DNA of 64,000 nucleotides from Iris pallida. Taxonomy: Eukaryota; Streptophyta; Magnoliopsida; Asparagales; Iridaceae. The translations under genes were made by a program, and so were the position numbers. The stretch lies in the NCBI GenBank assembly GCA_029216955.1, contig JANAVB010031417.1, positions 22,821,917 through 22,885,916 of the forward strand. The letters run 5' to 3'. Below the pieces are notes generated by a model. It ran no database searches and had not been told where the DNA came from. It saw only the letters and a list, made by a program, of their open reading frames with translations. Within the stretch, counting starts at the first letter, position 1. Every line of letters begins with the position of its first letter. Positions 32,975 through 45,046 of this stretch are shown here, one piece after another.

Positions 32975-35900
32975 AAGAGAGGTAAAAGAGTAAGTGAGTA
33001 TGTGTGTGTTTGGCATGTGTGTGAAAGGATATGTGTTAATGTTCTAAAATTTAGTGATAGATAGGTGTATGTGACATGGGATACATGATGTCAAAGGGTG
33101 TATGAATGCATGTGTGTAAAAGGTTATAGTTTAACTCAGTTTATAGAAATACATACATACATACTTATCTTGTATACATGCATACATACATATCATATAT
33201 ATTACATTTACATGATACATACATGTATACTTGTATTATATTATACTTACATTCATGCATATTAGATACTTGTATTTATATTAACATATTGCAAACATTC
33301 ATTTCATTCATGCATCTATGCATTACCTACGTGTTTTATACATATGCATACATTGTATATTCATATCATTTCATACATTAACATAGAGACATACAAACAT
33401 GCACACATCATATATTTCATACCTTGCATTACCTTACATATCATGTTATATATTATCATTCATTTCTTTCATATATTACATTATCTTTAAGTTGAATACA
33501 TCATATATGGATACAATATATTATCTTGCATGCTTGCATTCATATATTATATTCTATATTACCTATATACATGTATTTCCTCCATTCATTCATGCTTGCA
33601 TCATATACTCTACATTACCATACATATTATCATTATATATTGCATTACAATATTTATACATTATGCATTCATATCTATCATTACATATATATCTTCATAC
33701 ATACATTGTATATCATTCTTTCATTCATGCATTGCTTATATGCATTATATTAATTGCATTCCTACATGCTTGCATTCAACCATATATATACATGCATTAA
33801 TGTAAAGAGAATATATATCATATATATATCATTTTATTCATCTAACATATCATGCATTACATACTCTATATTCATTTAATATCCATACTACATAGGCTCA
33901 TAGGTTACACAAAATGCATATATCGTATAGTCACTCTTCTACTTAAAATCAATACTGTACCAATTGGGCATTCACTAAATTCTAGGATTAAAGTATGTCG
34001 TAGCCCTTTGTGTTAGCTTTCCGAAACTTTAAATGGATCACATTTTCTTGTCCGGAAGCTCCCGAAATCGCGAAAATACCGAAACACGTTCGTCTTTCGT
34101 ATAGCTGACACTCAAATAATTCTATAGAAAGTTACATAAAGAATTTGGCTTATTAAAATATATATTTGGAAAGCTAACTTCGATACGGTTCTTTTAAAAA
34201 AAAACGGAAGATAAATCGGAGTTCTAAGCTAAAAGTTATGATATTTCTAAGTTGCTTTGGTTAATAAAAACGTGGATGAAAATTATGACGGATTTGACAA
34301 AAGAACACATATAGGTCAAGATACTTGGATACAAACATAGGTATCCAAATAAAACTCATTCTAACCATCCTAACTAAGATCAATCCACTCTCTAACTATT
34401 ATAAAACTGAATTTAAATATCTATTTAAACTATTATCATACATACATACACATGGGGTGTCCTAATTTGGGATATATCAAGTAGGACACAAGACACATAT
34501 CTAAAATCCTCAAGAGAGCTCCAAATGGCCTCAAATTTGAATCTAAATGGGACACATGCATGAGGATGGATCCTACGGATTCAAAACTAATTTATATGCA
34601 AAGGAAATCGATTTAGAGGATGAGTTTTACCTATTGGGAGTGGAATCCCAATGAAATCCTTTAGGACACGGCTCCGATACGAAGATCCCTCAAAGTGGAC
34701 ACTCCTCCTTGCACTCCTCTTCCAATCCTTGGTAGCACCCTTCCCTTGGAAAATGGAAATGATTGAGGGAAGGTTTGGTGAAGGAATGATTTGATTTGGA
34801 GGTCAAATCAATGGAAATGCTCTCTAAAATTGGGGAAGAACAAAAGGAAAATAAAAGAGACAAGATTGTAATGAATGAAATGAATATTCTCCCCTAAAGG
34901 TGGCTGCCATAAAGAGTCCATTAGGGCTAATGGAAAATGTCCTAATTGCCCCTCTCTAGTCTCATATGGTTAAGTCTAGACTAGGTTCAAGTTTGGGGTC
35001 AAAATGATCTAGTTTTGAGTCTCTAACTTAACCATTCTAACATGATAAAAATTAGTTTAATTAACTAACTTAATGTTGGGTCTTGTGAGCCATGCTTAAC
35101 TTAATATTGGGTTCCATCTAGAGTTCAAGCTACCCGGGTCACAATACAAGTCGGAACGAGACGAAACTCAAACCCGACTAAACAAATCCAATAAAAACAA
35201 TATTAAAAATATAAAATCTTCCCAAAATATTAAAATATAAAAAATGATCAAAATCATAATACATCAATTTAAATATTATTAAAATAATCAAAAATTTACC
35301 AATTAATCAAAATCCTAAATAATTCAAAAGTCACAAAATGACCAAAATACCCTTAGCCTAAAAAGTTGTAAATAGTCATTCTAATCACATGGTTAGGTCC
35401 CCATGGTCATGGTTAGTCTCTAAGCTTAGCAAAAGTAGGGATTAACTAGTTAACCATCAAAATCATAATTCAACATTTTAAATAGTTTTAAATTGATTAA
35501 AAAATTATCAAAAATTACAACATGAGTTAAATCTTATTATCGATTAATCAAAATTATAAAAGTTCAAAATTACCCTCATTTTAGAAAAGTGGGTGTTACA
35601 AGTCTACCCTCCTTAGAAGAATTTCGTCCTCGAAATTAAGATGGTCGTACTTCTTCTAGAGTCTCGTCCCCAACAATCATGGTCTCAGAACTTACCTAAA
35701 TTATACGATTAAAAAGGATGGCATACAGGATCATGGTATATGGTGGTAGTGAAAGTCTCATCTAGGTACACTAGTCATGCTAACCAAAAGGGTCATAGGG
35801 TATCAAACATACAAGCAATCGGGGGTGTTAAACTGAAAAAGATACAGAAATAACAAATCATCAAAACTGTAAGGCAGTTTACCATCCTATATAAAAACTG

Positions 35901-36356
35901 GTACTTATCAAAAATAAAATAAGATAACTTCTAATCATCTATAAAGGGTACTATTTAAAAAAATCAAAACCAAAAGTTTGAGGAACGAAAGTCAATAGCA
36001 TTGAATCCAATCACAATATAATATATATATAGAAAGAAAGAGTGTTAGAGAGGAAAAAGCTAACATTATATAAAGGTTATGTGGTTAGTGTGTGTATGGG
36101 TGCATGTGGACATGTTCATATGGTTAGATAGTAGGCTTGTGTGTGTGAAATATACATGAAAGTGTATAGGAGGATTTGGGTCTCAAAACAATAGCTATCA
36201 AGTTACACTATTCATGGCATATTGGTTAAACAGTCTACAAGGCACAAGCTATTTACTCATAACATGCATGGCTAACCATATATATACGTTTATCTATATG
36301 TATAGAGAGGTAGAGATTTAATTATGTATCTATATACATTATAAAATGTATGCACA

Positions 36357-36359
<3 letters not shown>

Positions 36360-36438
<79 letters not shown>
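36360..36438. repeat. AT microsatellite, about 39 units
   Basis: An uninterrupted AT dinucleotide run in element C's interior. It creates the Ile-Tyr reading frame on the minus strand, which is not a gene. Confidence 0.95.
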
Positions 36439-36442
<4 letters not shown>

Positions 36443-38117
36443 GAACATAACATGGAGATGAAGGGTTAGATTTACATGGCAGTTGTGAACATTAGTGTCG
36501 AGTGTCAAGTGTACATGGGTTAAAACTTGAAATGAAGGGTTCAATCATTCAGTTTAGTTCAACATTACATATTAATCCGAAATTGAACTACACATTTGAA
36601 AGCAATGTAAAAAAAATGTTAACATGTATTCAGTTTTAGGATTTTGGAAAAATTCGAACATCAAACCAACCCAATGTTTATCACAACCTAACATGTAAAA
36701 ATATGAAACCTAACATTATATCCCTACATACAACAACAATGTATATACCTCAAAATATTACATTTAAAAACAACAATTTGAACTAATATTTAAAATCCAG
36801 TATTAAGGGTTAATCTGCACACAGTCTCAGATTTGACAAGTTCAAACACAAAACTCAACCAATTTCTTTAAGAATTGAAACCTTGTGTATAAGATACATG
36901 TGCAGTGATGTAAACAAAACTAATAACATAAAATTTATATTTAAATTACAAATTTAAACTGGAAAAGTAGAGAACAGTCTCTGATACTGTACTGTATCAG
37001 AATATTGGAGTTTTGAGAATTTAAACATCAACAACATATTAATATGCATTTAGATGGGTTGATAATCAAAGTGTAGCATGCATACGTGTCAGACAAAGTG
37101 TCTGTGTCCACTATATATATTCTCATGTCCCAATATAAAAATCAAATTCTATATCAAGACCAACATTTAGATTCCTACCAAGATTGCAAAGCAGGTGATT
37201 GATGTAATCAAGACAGTTTTATTATTATTATTATTATTATTATTTAATACAAGAATAATAGCAAGAAGGAAATAACGATAAAATCTGTTCTGCTTATCTG
37301 TTTAAAAGAAGGAAGCATTTTGAAACCCGAGTTATAATATCAAATCCAAGTTAAGGTCTAGCAAAATCATCGATTCATTGTATTAGAAAAAAAAATTATA
37401 GCAAGAAATTACACTAGATTTATAATAACAGCTAAGCTACCCTTACTCATACTCCTACTCCTAAGTTATTGATGCTGGAAAAAAAATAGTTTATAATAAT
37501 AGAAGGGTACGATAGAGATGATATGTTTAAAAACTTTCTCAAGATACAATCTGATAATCATATGCGTCTGTCCAAAATTATGTTACTCAGAGTCCTTGCC
37601 ATGCCAGTAAGCAAGGCTGCGATAAACGATAGATTCCATAACTAGGGTATGCACCTCTACAATCATGTCGTCTGGAAATCTCGCTATGCCGACTAGTATA
37701 GCTGCGAGAAATTCCAAATCTCATAATCAAGATACGTACATCCGAAGTCAGGTCCCTATCTTTCCGCCACGCCAGCTAATATGGATGCGATAAACTACAG
37801 GTTCCATAATCAAGTAGACGTTTTACCATCCCTGTATTTTCGTCAACATATGTTATCAGAAAATATCGTAACTCAGGCCATAAAATTCATCTCGATAGGA
37901 AAATCAAAATCAACAACGATCCAACAAAATTAAATTCAATAATCAAGGAGTGAGAGCAATCAAACAAGGAAAATAATTTCAAATTGAAGTTTAAATAAGA
38001 TTCTCAAGGGTCGTCCCAGGAATCTCTCAAGGAATCCTAACTGTGATTGAGTACCTTCAAAAATATCCTAATCCTACTGCAGGCTGTAGTGATACTCTAG
38101 TTCAAATACCACTACAT

Positions 38118-38150
38118 AAACTCGATCTGCATGGGCCACCACTAAAAATA
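38118..38150 (-). other. Post-LTR block / candidate primer-binding region of element C
   Basis: Minus strand after the 5' LTR: TATTTTT then AGTGGTGGCCCATGCAG, and then a leader of about 90 bp that matches element D. Confidence 0.5.
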
Positions 38151-39608
38151 TGTCACGACCCGCACCCACTGTGGGGGCACGAGACGTAACAACGCCCAGC
38201 CTACGCCGCAGTGTCGGCGGTAGAACGCTGTCCTAAGTCACAACATCTAACAGTTAAAGGTAATAAACAGTTATACTCCCCGAATGGGGGTGACATAACA
38301 GATATAGTCTCAATCACAACTAAGGTAGAACATGATAAGATAGATAGATAATAAATATCCAGGAATGAAGACACAGAAATACAATCCAGAATTCTAAGTG
38401 TCTAAATAAATACATATCCCAAAATATCTCAGAATCTATATACAGTGATCCAGAAAAGTAAAGACATCCTAGTCTAAGGAGTGTCATCCACTGCTAGTAG
38501 GTCCATGTCACGAATGATGTCTAATGCTGCACCAAGAGGGGTAGACACCAGAGCCTCATCATTCAATGTAAAATTTTCAACAGGTCCAGTCAGGACGGAA
38601 GCGAGTACAGTACATCTCAACAAAATTATAACAGGTTAGGAAATATAAGCATGCTAGAGAGTAAGATACAGGATCTGAAGAATAACATGATAAAAAGAGA
38701 GAGATTGTAAGTAAATAACTACAGTATATAGAGAACTAACAGTGCTAGTGATTCAGAGCACAAGATAGTTATGTAAACGGCACGATGTTGTACACGAGTA
38801 ATCTACAGAGGTTTGTACACGAGTAATCTACTGGATTGAATACATAACCACTTCTACTCCCCCGTCCCAATCAATACACAAGGATCTAGCTAAGTTATGT
38901 TATTGTACACGAAGGTCATGTGAATACATGATTATACACGATTCACACGTTTCGTACACGAATGTCACAAATACAAGGAGTACACGATGTTCACGATAAA
39001 GTACACGAACACAAAATACCCGATGTATCCGCTAAGGGGATAACATCGCCCAACAAGATCCATATAGTACTAATCAGTATTTCCAACGTGTCAGCATCAT
39101 GTAAAGTAATCTAAAGCAGGAATATAATCCTAAACAAGATATAAAATGATCAGAGAATGTACTCGCCTGGTATCCTGAATGTCCGAAGAGAATATAATGT
39201 CCGAGGAGTGGTGTCTGTCTCCTATAGAACAGTACAAGTCACAACAAGTCTAAAATAAGGAAATAGACTGCTATAATGCATCTACATGAAGTTTGGGGTC
39301 AATCTAGGCTAAAGTCAACCTTTGGTCAACTCTAGTCAACTAGACTAGTCAAACTAGGTCAACTAGGTCAAACCTAAACCAAACAAGTCTATACTAGTCT
39401 AACTAGTCTATTCTAGGCCTAATCAAGACTAAACAAGTCTAACTAAACTCTCACTAGGCAAACAGACACACCATAGGCTAAGAGCCCTAGGCTATATCAT
39501 GCCTAAGCCAAACCACAAACACATATACACATAACAATATATATATCTAATATATTGTAGTACACTCATAACATATAGGCTACCTATATGTACATCCCAC
39601 ATATATAT

Positions 39609-39678
<70 letters not shown>

Positions 39679-42378
39679 GCATCACTATTCACATATTCAT
39701 ATACATAGATATATATAGGAAAGCTATATATATAGGCACATACATATATATATATAGAGAAAGAGAGGTAAAAGAGTAAGTGAGTATGTGTGTGTTTGGC
39801 ATGTGTGTGAAAGGATATGTGTTAATGTTCTAAAATTTAGTGATAGATAGGTGTATGTGACATGGGATACATGATGTCAAAGGGTGTATGAATGCATGTG
39901 TGTAAAAGGTTATAGGTTAACTCAGTTTATAGAAATACATACATACATACTTACCTTGTATACATGCATACATATATATCATGTATATTACATTTACATG
40001 ATACATACATGTATACTTGTATTATATTATACTTACATTCATGCATATTAGATACTTGTATTTTTATTAACATATTACAAACATTTATTTCATTCATGCA
40101 TCTATGTATTACCTACATGTTTTATACATATGCATACATTGTATATTCATATCATTTCATACATTGACATAGAGACATACAAACATGCACACATCATATA
40201 TTTCATACCTTGCATTACCTTACATATCATGTTATATATTATCATTCATTTCTTTCATATATTACATTATCTTTAAGTTGAATACATCATATATGGATAC
40301 AATACATTATCTTGCATGCTTGCATTCATATATTATATTCTATATTACCTATATACATGTATTTCCTCCATTCATTCATGCTTGCATCATATACTCTATA
40401 TTACCATACATATTATCATTATATATTGCATTACAATATTTATACATTATGCATTCATATCTATCATTACATATATATCTTCATGCATACATTGTATATC
40501 ATTCTTTCATTCATGCATTGCTTATATGCATTATATTAATTGCATTCCTACATGCTTGCATTCAACCATATATATACATTAATGAAAAGAGAATATATAT
40601 CATATATATCATTTTATTCATCTAACATATCATGCATTACATACTCTATATTCATTTAATATCCATACTACATAGGCTCATAGGTTACACAAAATGCATA
40701 TATCGTATAGTCACTCTTCTACTTAAAATTAATACTGTACCAATTGGGCATTCACTAAATTCTAGGATTAAAGTATGTCGTAGCCCTTTGTGTTAGCTTT
40801 TCGAAACTTTAAACGGATCGTATTTTCGTGTCCGGAAGCTCCCGAAATCGCAAAAATACCGAAACACGTTCGTCTTTTGTATAGCTGACACTCAAATAAT
40901 TCTATAGAAAGTTGCATAAAGAATTTGGCTTATTAAAATATATATTTGGAAAGCTAACTTCGATACGGTTCTTTTAAAAAAACGAAAGATAAATCGGAGT
41001 TCTAAGCTAAAAGTTATGATATTTCTAAGTTGCTTTGGTTAATAAAAACGTGGATGAAAATTATGACGGATTTGACAAAAGAACACATATAGGCCAAGAT
41101 ACTTGGATACAAACATAGGTATCCAAATGAAACTCATTCTAACCATCCTAACTAAGATCAATCCACTCTCTAACTATTATAAAACTGAATTTAAATATCT
41201 ATTTAAACTATTATCATACATACATACACATGGGGTGTCCTAATTTGGGATCTATCAAGTAGGACACAAGACACATATCTAAAATCCTCAAGAGAGCTCC
41301 AAATGGCCTCAAATTTGAATCTAAATGGGACACATGCATGAGAATGGATCCTACGGATTCAAAACTAATTTATATGCAAAGAAAATCGATTTAGAGGATG
41401 AGTTTTACCTATTAGGAGTGGAATCCCAATGAAATCCTTTAGGACACGGCTCCGATACGAAGATCCCTCAAAGTGGACACTCCTCCTTGCACTCCTCTTC
41501 CAATCCTTGGTAGCACCCTTCCCTTGGAGAATGGAAATGATTGAGGGAAGGTTTGGTGAAGGAATGATTTGATTTGGAGGTCAAATCAATGGAAAGGCTC
41601 TCTAAAATTGGGGAAGAACAAAAGGAAAATAAAAGAGGCAAGATTGTAATGAATGAAATGAATATTCTTCCCTAAAGGTGGCTGCCATAAAGAGTCCATT
41701 AGGGCTAATGGGAAATGTCCTAATTGCCCCTCTCTAGTCTCATATGGTTAAGTCTAGACTAGGTTCAAGTTTGGGGTCAAAATGATCTAGTTTTGAGTCT
41801 CTAACTTAACCATTCTAACATGATAAAAATTAGTTTAATTAACTAACTTAATGTTGGGTCTTGTGAGCCATGCTTAACTTAATATTGGGTCCCATCTAGA
41901 GTTCAAGCTACCCGGGTGACAATACAAGTCGGAACGAGACGAAACTCAAACCCGACTAAACAAATCCAATAAAAATAATATTAAAAATATAAAATTTTCC
42001 CAAAATATTAAAATATAAAAAATAACCAAAATCATAATACATCAATTTAAATATTATTAAAATAATCAAAAATTTACCAATTAATCAAAATCCTAAATAA
42101 TTCAAAAGTCACAAAATGACCAAAATACCCTTAGCCTAAAAAGTTGTAAATAGTCATTCTAATCACATGGTTAGGTCCCCATGGTCATGGTTAGTCTCTA
42201 AGCTTAGCAAAACTAGGGATTAACTAGTTAACCATCAAAATCACAATTCAACATTTTAAATAGTTTTAAATTGATTAAAAAATTACTAAAAATTACAACA
42301 TGAGTTAAATCTTATTATCGATTAATCAAAATTATAAAAGTTCAAAATTATCCTCATTTTAGAAAAGTGGGTGTTACA
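38151..42378 (-). mobile_element. Element C 5' LTR (right), 4,228 bp
   Basis: Partner of 31385-35600. In sense orientation it should carry the element's promoter. It contains the GTACACGA cluster, the TTGAC cluster at 39296-39375 and the AT tract at 39600-39676. Confidence 0.93.
39600..39676. repeat. AT microsatellite in element C right LTR
   Basis: A mostly pure AT repeat, longer than its counterpart at 32844-32876 in the other LTR. Confidence 0.9.
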
Positions 42379-44035
42379 ACGACGCCGCATGGTACTTGTT
42401 CAAGCAAAAGTGGGAGGCGAGGGAGCCGGCATGCATTTCTTACATCAAAGATACATGGCTTGAACCACACAAAGAATAATTCGTCTTAGCATGGTCGAAT
42501 GTGGTGAAGCATTACGGCACGACAACTATCAACCGTGTCGAAGGAGCACACTCTTTATTGAAGAGGCACCTAAAATCATCTCTTGGCAACTTCGTCTCTG
42601 TTTGGCAAGCTATACATTTATCAGTAGACCGGACGGTGAATGAAATTAAGGCATCATTTGAGATGAGTTTGAATATAGTCAAGCATGAGCATAGAAAGGA
42701 AGTACTCTTAGATGCTTTAATGCGCGTGGTATCTCACAAGGCGTTGGCCTTAATAGCTGATGAGATTGAAAGGTCAAAGTTTGTCGGGCTTGATCTCGAG
42801 GTTTGCGGGTGTGTATATCGACATACAATGGGCCTCCCTTGTGCACATCAGATTAATGAATATCGTCGTGAATCCATTCCTATTCCAGTAGATGCTGTCG
42901 ATCAACGTTGGAGGCAGTTGTCTATGATGTCCCTGGTGAAGACGGACGATGATTTCTTCTCTTTGCCACAAGTGAAACTTCTCCACACAAGGTGGTGTGC
43001 CTCAGTAGGAGTGGAACGGATGTCGATTGAGCTTAAAATCCAAAAAATTGCATGTCCGGTGACTACTAGAATGCATGAGCCGTCTGTTGTTTCCAATCCT
43101 AAAGGCAGACCTCAAACAAGATTGACTAGTTCACAGAAGAGAAGGCTGGAGTCGACTAAGAGAGATCTATCGTCCTTTGAGCATGTTGAACGAAGCTTAC
43201 AGCAACCTTCGCCTGCACGGAAGGGCAAGCTTGTCGTTCGCCGAAAAATGGAAAAAATGGACCTCCCAATAAAAGATACAGTTGCAAGCCAAACAACGAG
43301 TTTGTATATTGACAAATTTTAACCTGCGCTTCGAAGTTACATTTGGTCTATTGTCGATGTCTCCGGTAATGGCCATTGCGGATTTTATGCCCTTGCAAGG
43401 CATCTTGGTTATGATGACAAAGACGGATGGAGACGGGTGAGGCAGGAGCTGTACGAGGAGTTAGAGACTCGTCTTCCATTATACTCCCGTATCCTAAGCG
43501 AAGAAACGGTTGCAAGTTTGTTCTTAAGTATCCCTTGCACCGACAGTGTTACCGGGACAGACCACTACATGTCAGTCCCGTCTGCCGGCTATTTATTTAC
43601 TAATAGGTACATGATACCTGTTGTACTTATCTCGCCGGATATTAACAATACATTCTTTTCGATGTGCGCTCCTCCGACGGACCACGGAGTGTCTAACCTA
43701 TGTACTATAGGTCTGATCGGGGATCACTTCGTTATACTAAAGATGATCGCTCATTCTCCGATTCCTCCACCTTCAACAGTTTGGTACAAAAGAGCACCGG
43801 TCGAAGCCATCGCTTGGACCACACCTTTCGTTGACCAGATCAACCATTGTAAGAAGTTATTGAAGATTGAGGAGCCAAGAGACTTACCTGCTGACCACTA
43901 CGATGTCAAAATCGACTAAGTGTAGATATATTTACAGTCTGACATTTTGTATATGGAGGACCACTTTTGTATACAGTGAAATATGAAGTCCAGTAATATA
44001 TATAGAGTAAATTTTGAGTTATATGTGTTTGATTT

Positions 44036-44185
44036 TGCATACCTGTGTTATATGTGCCTACATGTGTTATATGTGCCTACCTGTGTACTATATGTGCCTA
44101 CCTGTGTTATATGTGTTTTCCTGTGCCTACCTGTGTTATATGTGCCTTGGCTACCTGTGTTATATGTACCTACCTGTGTCTTATC
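44036..44185. repeat. Short tandem repeat downstream of the transposase-OTU gene
   Basis: About six irregular copies of a 20-26 bp unit, TGTGTTATATGTGCCTACC. It is open in all three plus frames by chance. Confidence 0.85.
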
Positions 44186-44227
44186 TGTGTTATTCAGTTT
44201 GAAAAATCATCACAGAGTATCAGTATC

Positions 44228-44979
44228 AGGACTGCCACACCCATGGCAGTCCTGCACTGAAGTAGGACTGCCAGGGTCCTGGCAGTCCTAATTAAAACTT
44301 GCTGTAACAGCAAGTTTTAGTTAGGACTGCCAGGACCCTGGCAGTCCTACTTCAGTGCAGGACTGCCATGGGTGTGGCAGTCCTAACTATGAATCTCTGT
44401 GTGAATTTTTGATTGTGTGAATCATCACAACAGAGTTAAGAAGTTAGGACTGCCACACCCATGGCAGTCCTACACTAAAGTAGGACTGCCAGGGTCCTGG
44501 CAGTCCTACTTAAAACTTGCTGTAACAACAAGTTTTAGTTAGGACTGCCAGGACCCTGGCAGTCCTACTTCAGTGTAGGACTGCCATGGGTGTGGCAGTC
44601 CTAACTATGAATCTCTGTGTGAATTTTTGATTGTGTGAATCATCACAACAGAGTTAAGAAGTTAGGACTGCCACACCCATGGCAGTCCTGTACTGAAGTA
44701 GGACTGCCAGGGTCCTGGCAGTCCTACTTCAGTGTAGGACTGCCATGGGTGTGGCAGTCCTAACTATGAATCTCTGTGTGAATTTTTGATTGTGTGAATC
44801 ATCACAACAGAGTTAAGAAGTTAGGACTGCCACACCCATGACAGTCCTGCACTGAAGTAGGACTGCCAGGGTCCTGGCAGTCCTAATTAAAACTTGCTGT
44901 TACAGCTAGTTTTAGTTAGGACTGCCAGGACCCTGGCAGTCCTACTTCAGTGTAGGACTGCCATGGGTGTGGCAGTCCT
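44228..44979. repeat. Tandem array of four long palindromes
   Basis: Units lie at 44228-44384, 44446-44602, 44664-44761 and 44823-44979. They are separated by near-identical 61-bp spacers that include CTATGAATCTCTGTGTG and ATCACAACAGAGTTAAG. Each unit is an almost perfect palindrome made of AGGACTGCCACACCCATGG and AGGACTGCCAGGGTCCTGG half-modules, with an inner stem of AACTTGCTGT...ACAGCAAGTT. The third unit lacks the inner part. The array lies between the 3' ends of the two convergent MULE genes. Confidence 0.95.
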
Positions 44980-45041
44980 AACTATGAATCTCTGTGTGAA
45001 TTTTTGATTGTGTGAATCATCACAACAGAGTTAAGAAGTTA

Positions 45042-45046
45042 AGATT
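45042..45046. repeat. Target site duplication of element D (AGATT)
   Basis: AGATT at 45042-45046 and at 54776-54780, directly outside the two LTRs. Confidence 0.96.

Larger units (their letters stand above)
31385..35600 (-). mobile_element. Element C 3' LTR (left), 4,216 bp
   Basis: It matches 38151-42378 almost throughout; differences are substitutions and AT-microsatellite lengths. It includes repeated GTACACGA motifs, a TTGAC cluster, and a long TA/CATA-rich stretch at about 32760-33900 that yields spurious open frames. Confidence 0.93.
35601..38150 (-). mobile_element. Element C internal region, non-coding
   Basis: No gag, protease, RT or integrase motif is visible on either strand. It holds an AT microsatellite (36360-36438), an ATT run at about 37222, and at the right end the post-LTR leader shared with D (GTAGTGGTATTTGAAC on the minus strand). 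Confidence 0.8.
31385..42378 (-). mobile_element. Non-autonomous, LARD-like LTR element 'C'
   Basis: LTRs of about 4.2 kb (31385-35600 and 38151-42378), written TGTCACGACC...GGTGTTACA on the plus strand, flank a 2.55-kb internal region without any recognisable gag or pol. In transcription direction the LTR is TGTAACACCC...GTCGTGACA. A polypurine tract (GAGGACGAAATTC then AAGGAGGGTAGACT) precedes the 3' LTR. Very long LTRs around a short non-coding interior fit the LARD class, which depends on enzymes of other elements. It shares LTR ends and post-LTR leader with D. It is inserted in the MULE transposase gene. Confidence 0.93.
29741..43919 (+). pseudogene. MULE transposase with SWIM finger and OTU-like protease domain, split by element C
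   Basis: Exon 1 is 29741-29836 (MDQPGSSNIF...SEALL, donor GTAACT). Exon 2 starts at 30257 in phase and runs to 31384, where element C interrupts the Tyr-Asp of IASYD; it resumes at 42384 as AAWYLFKQKW. Domains in order: a FAR1-type zinc finger (KCGFPF...W...HNHE); the MULE DDE core with VIDCTYKTNKFKMPL (Asp), VTDREYV (Asp) and the Mutator C-X2-H signature in LCTWHVN; a SWIM finger (CGCVYRHTMGLPCAH); and an OTU-like domain (VDVSGNGHCGFYALARHLG, with its His in GDHFVIL). In-frame stops are TAA at 42477 (HKE-stop-FVLAW) and TAA at 43320 (F-stop-PALRSYI), plus the 11-kb insertion, so it cannot be expressed intact. The OTU nucleophile is a Cys, but the usual Asp three residues before it is Asn. 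Confidence 0.88.

Noticed and set aside
33178..33805. Tyr/Ile/His-rich open frames in element C's LTRs (also 39964-40625)
   Set aside because: Produced by CATA/TA-rich low-complexity LTR sequence; present in both LTRs and with no recognisable domain.
43983..44291. Cys/Tyr-rich open frames after the OTU region
   Set aside because: They read through a short tandem repeat open in all plus frames, beyond the stop of the OTU domain.
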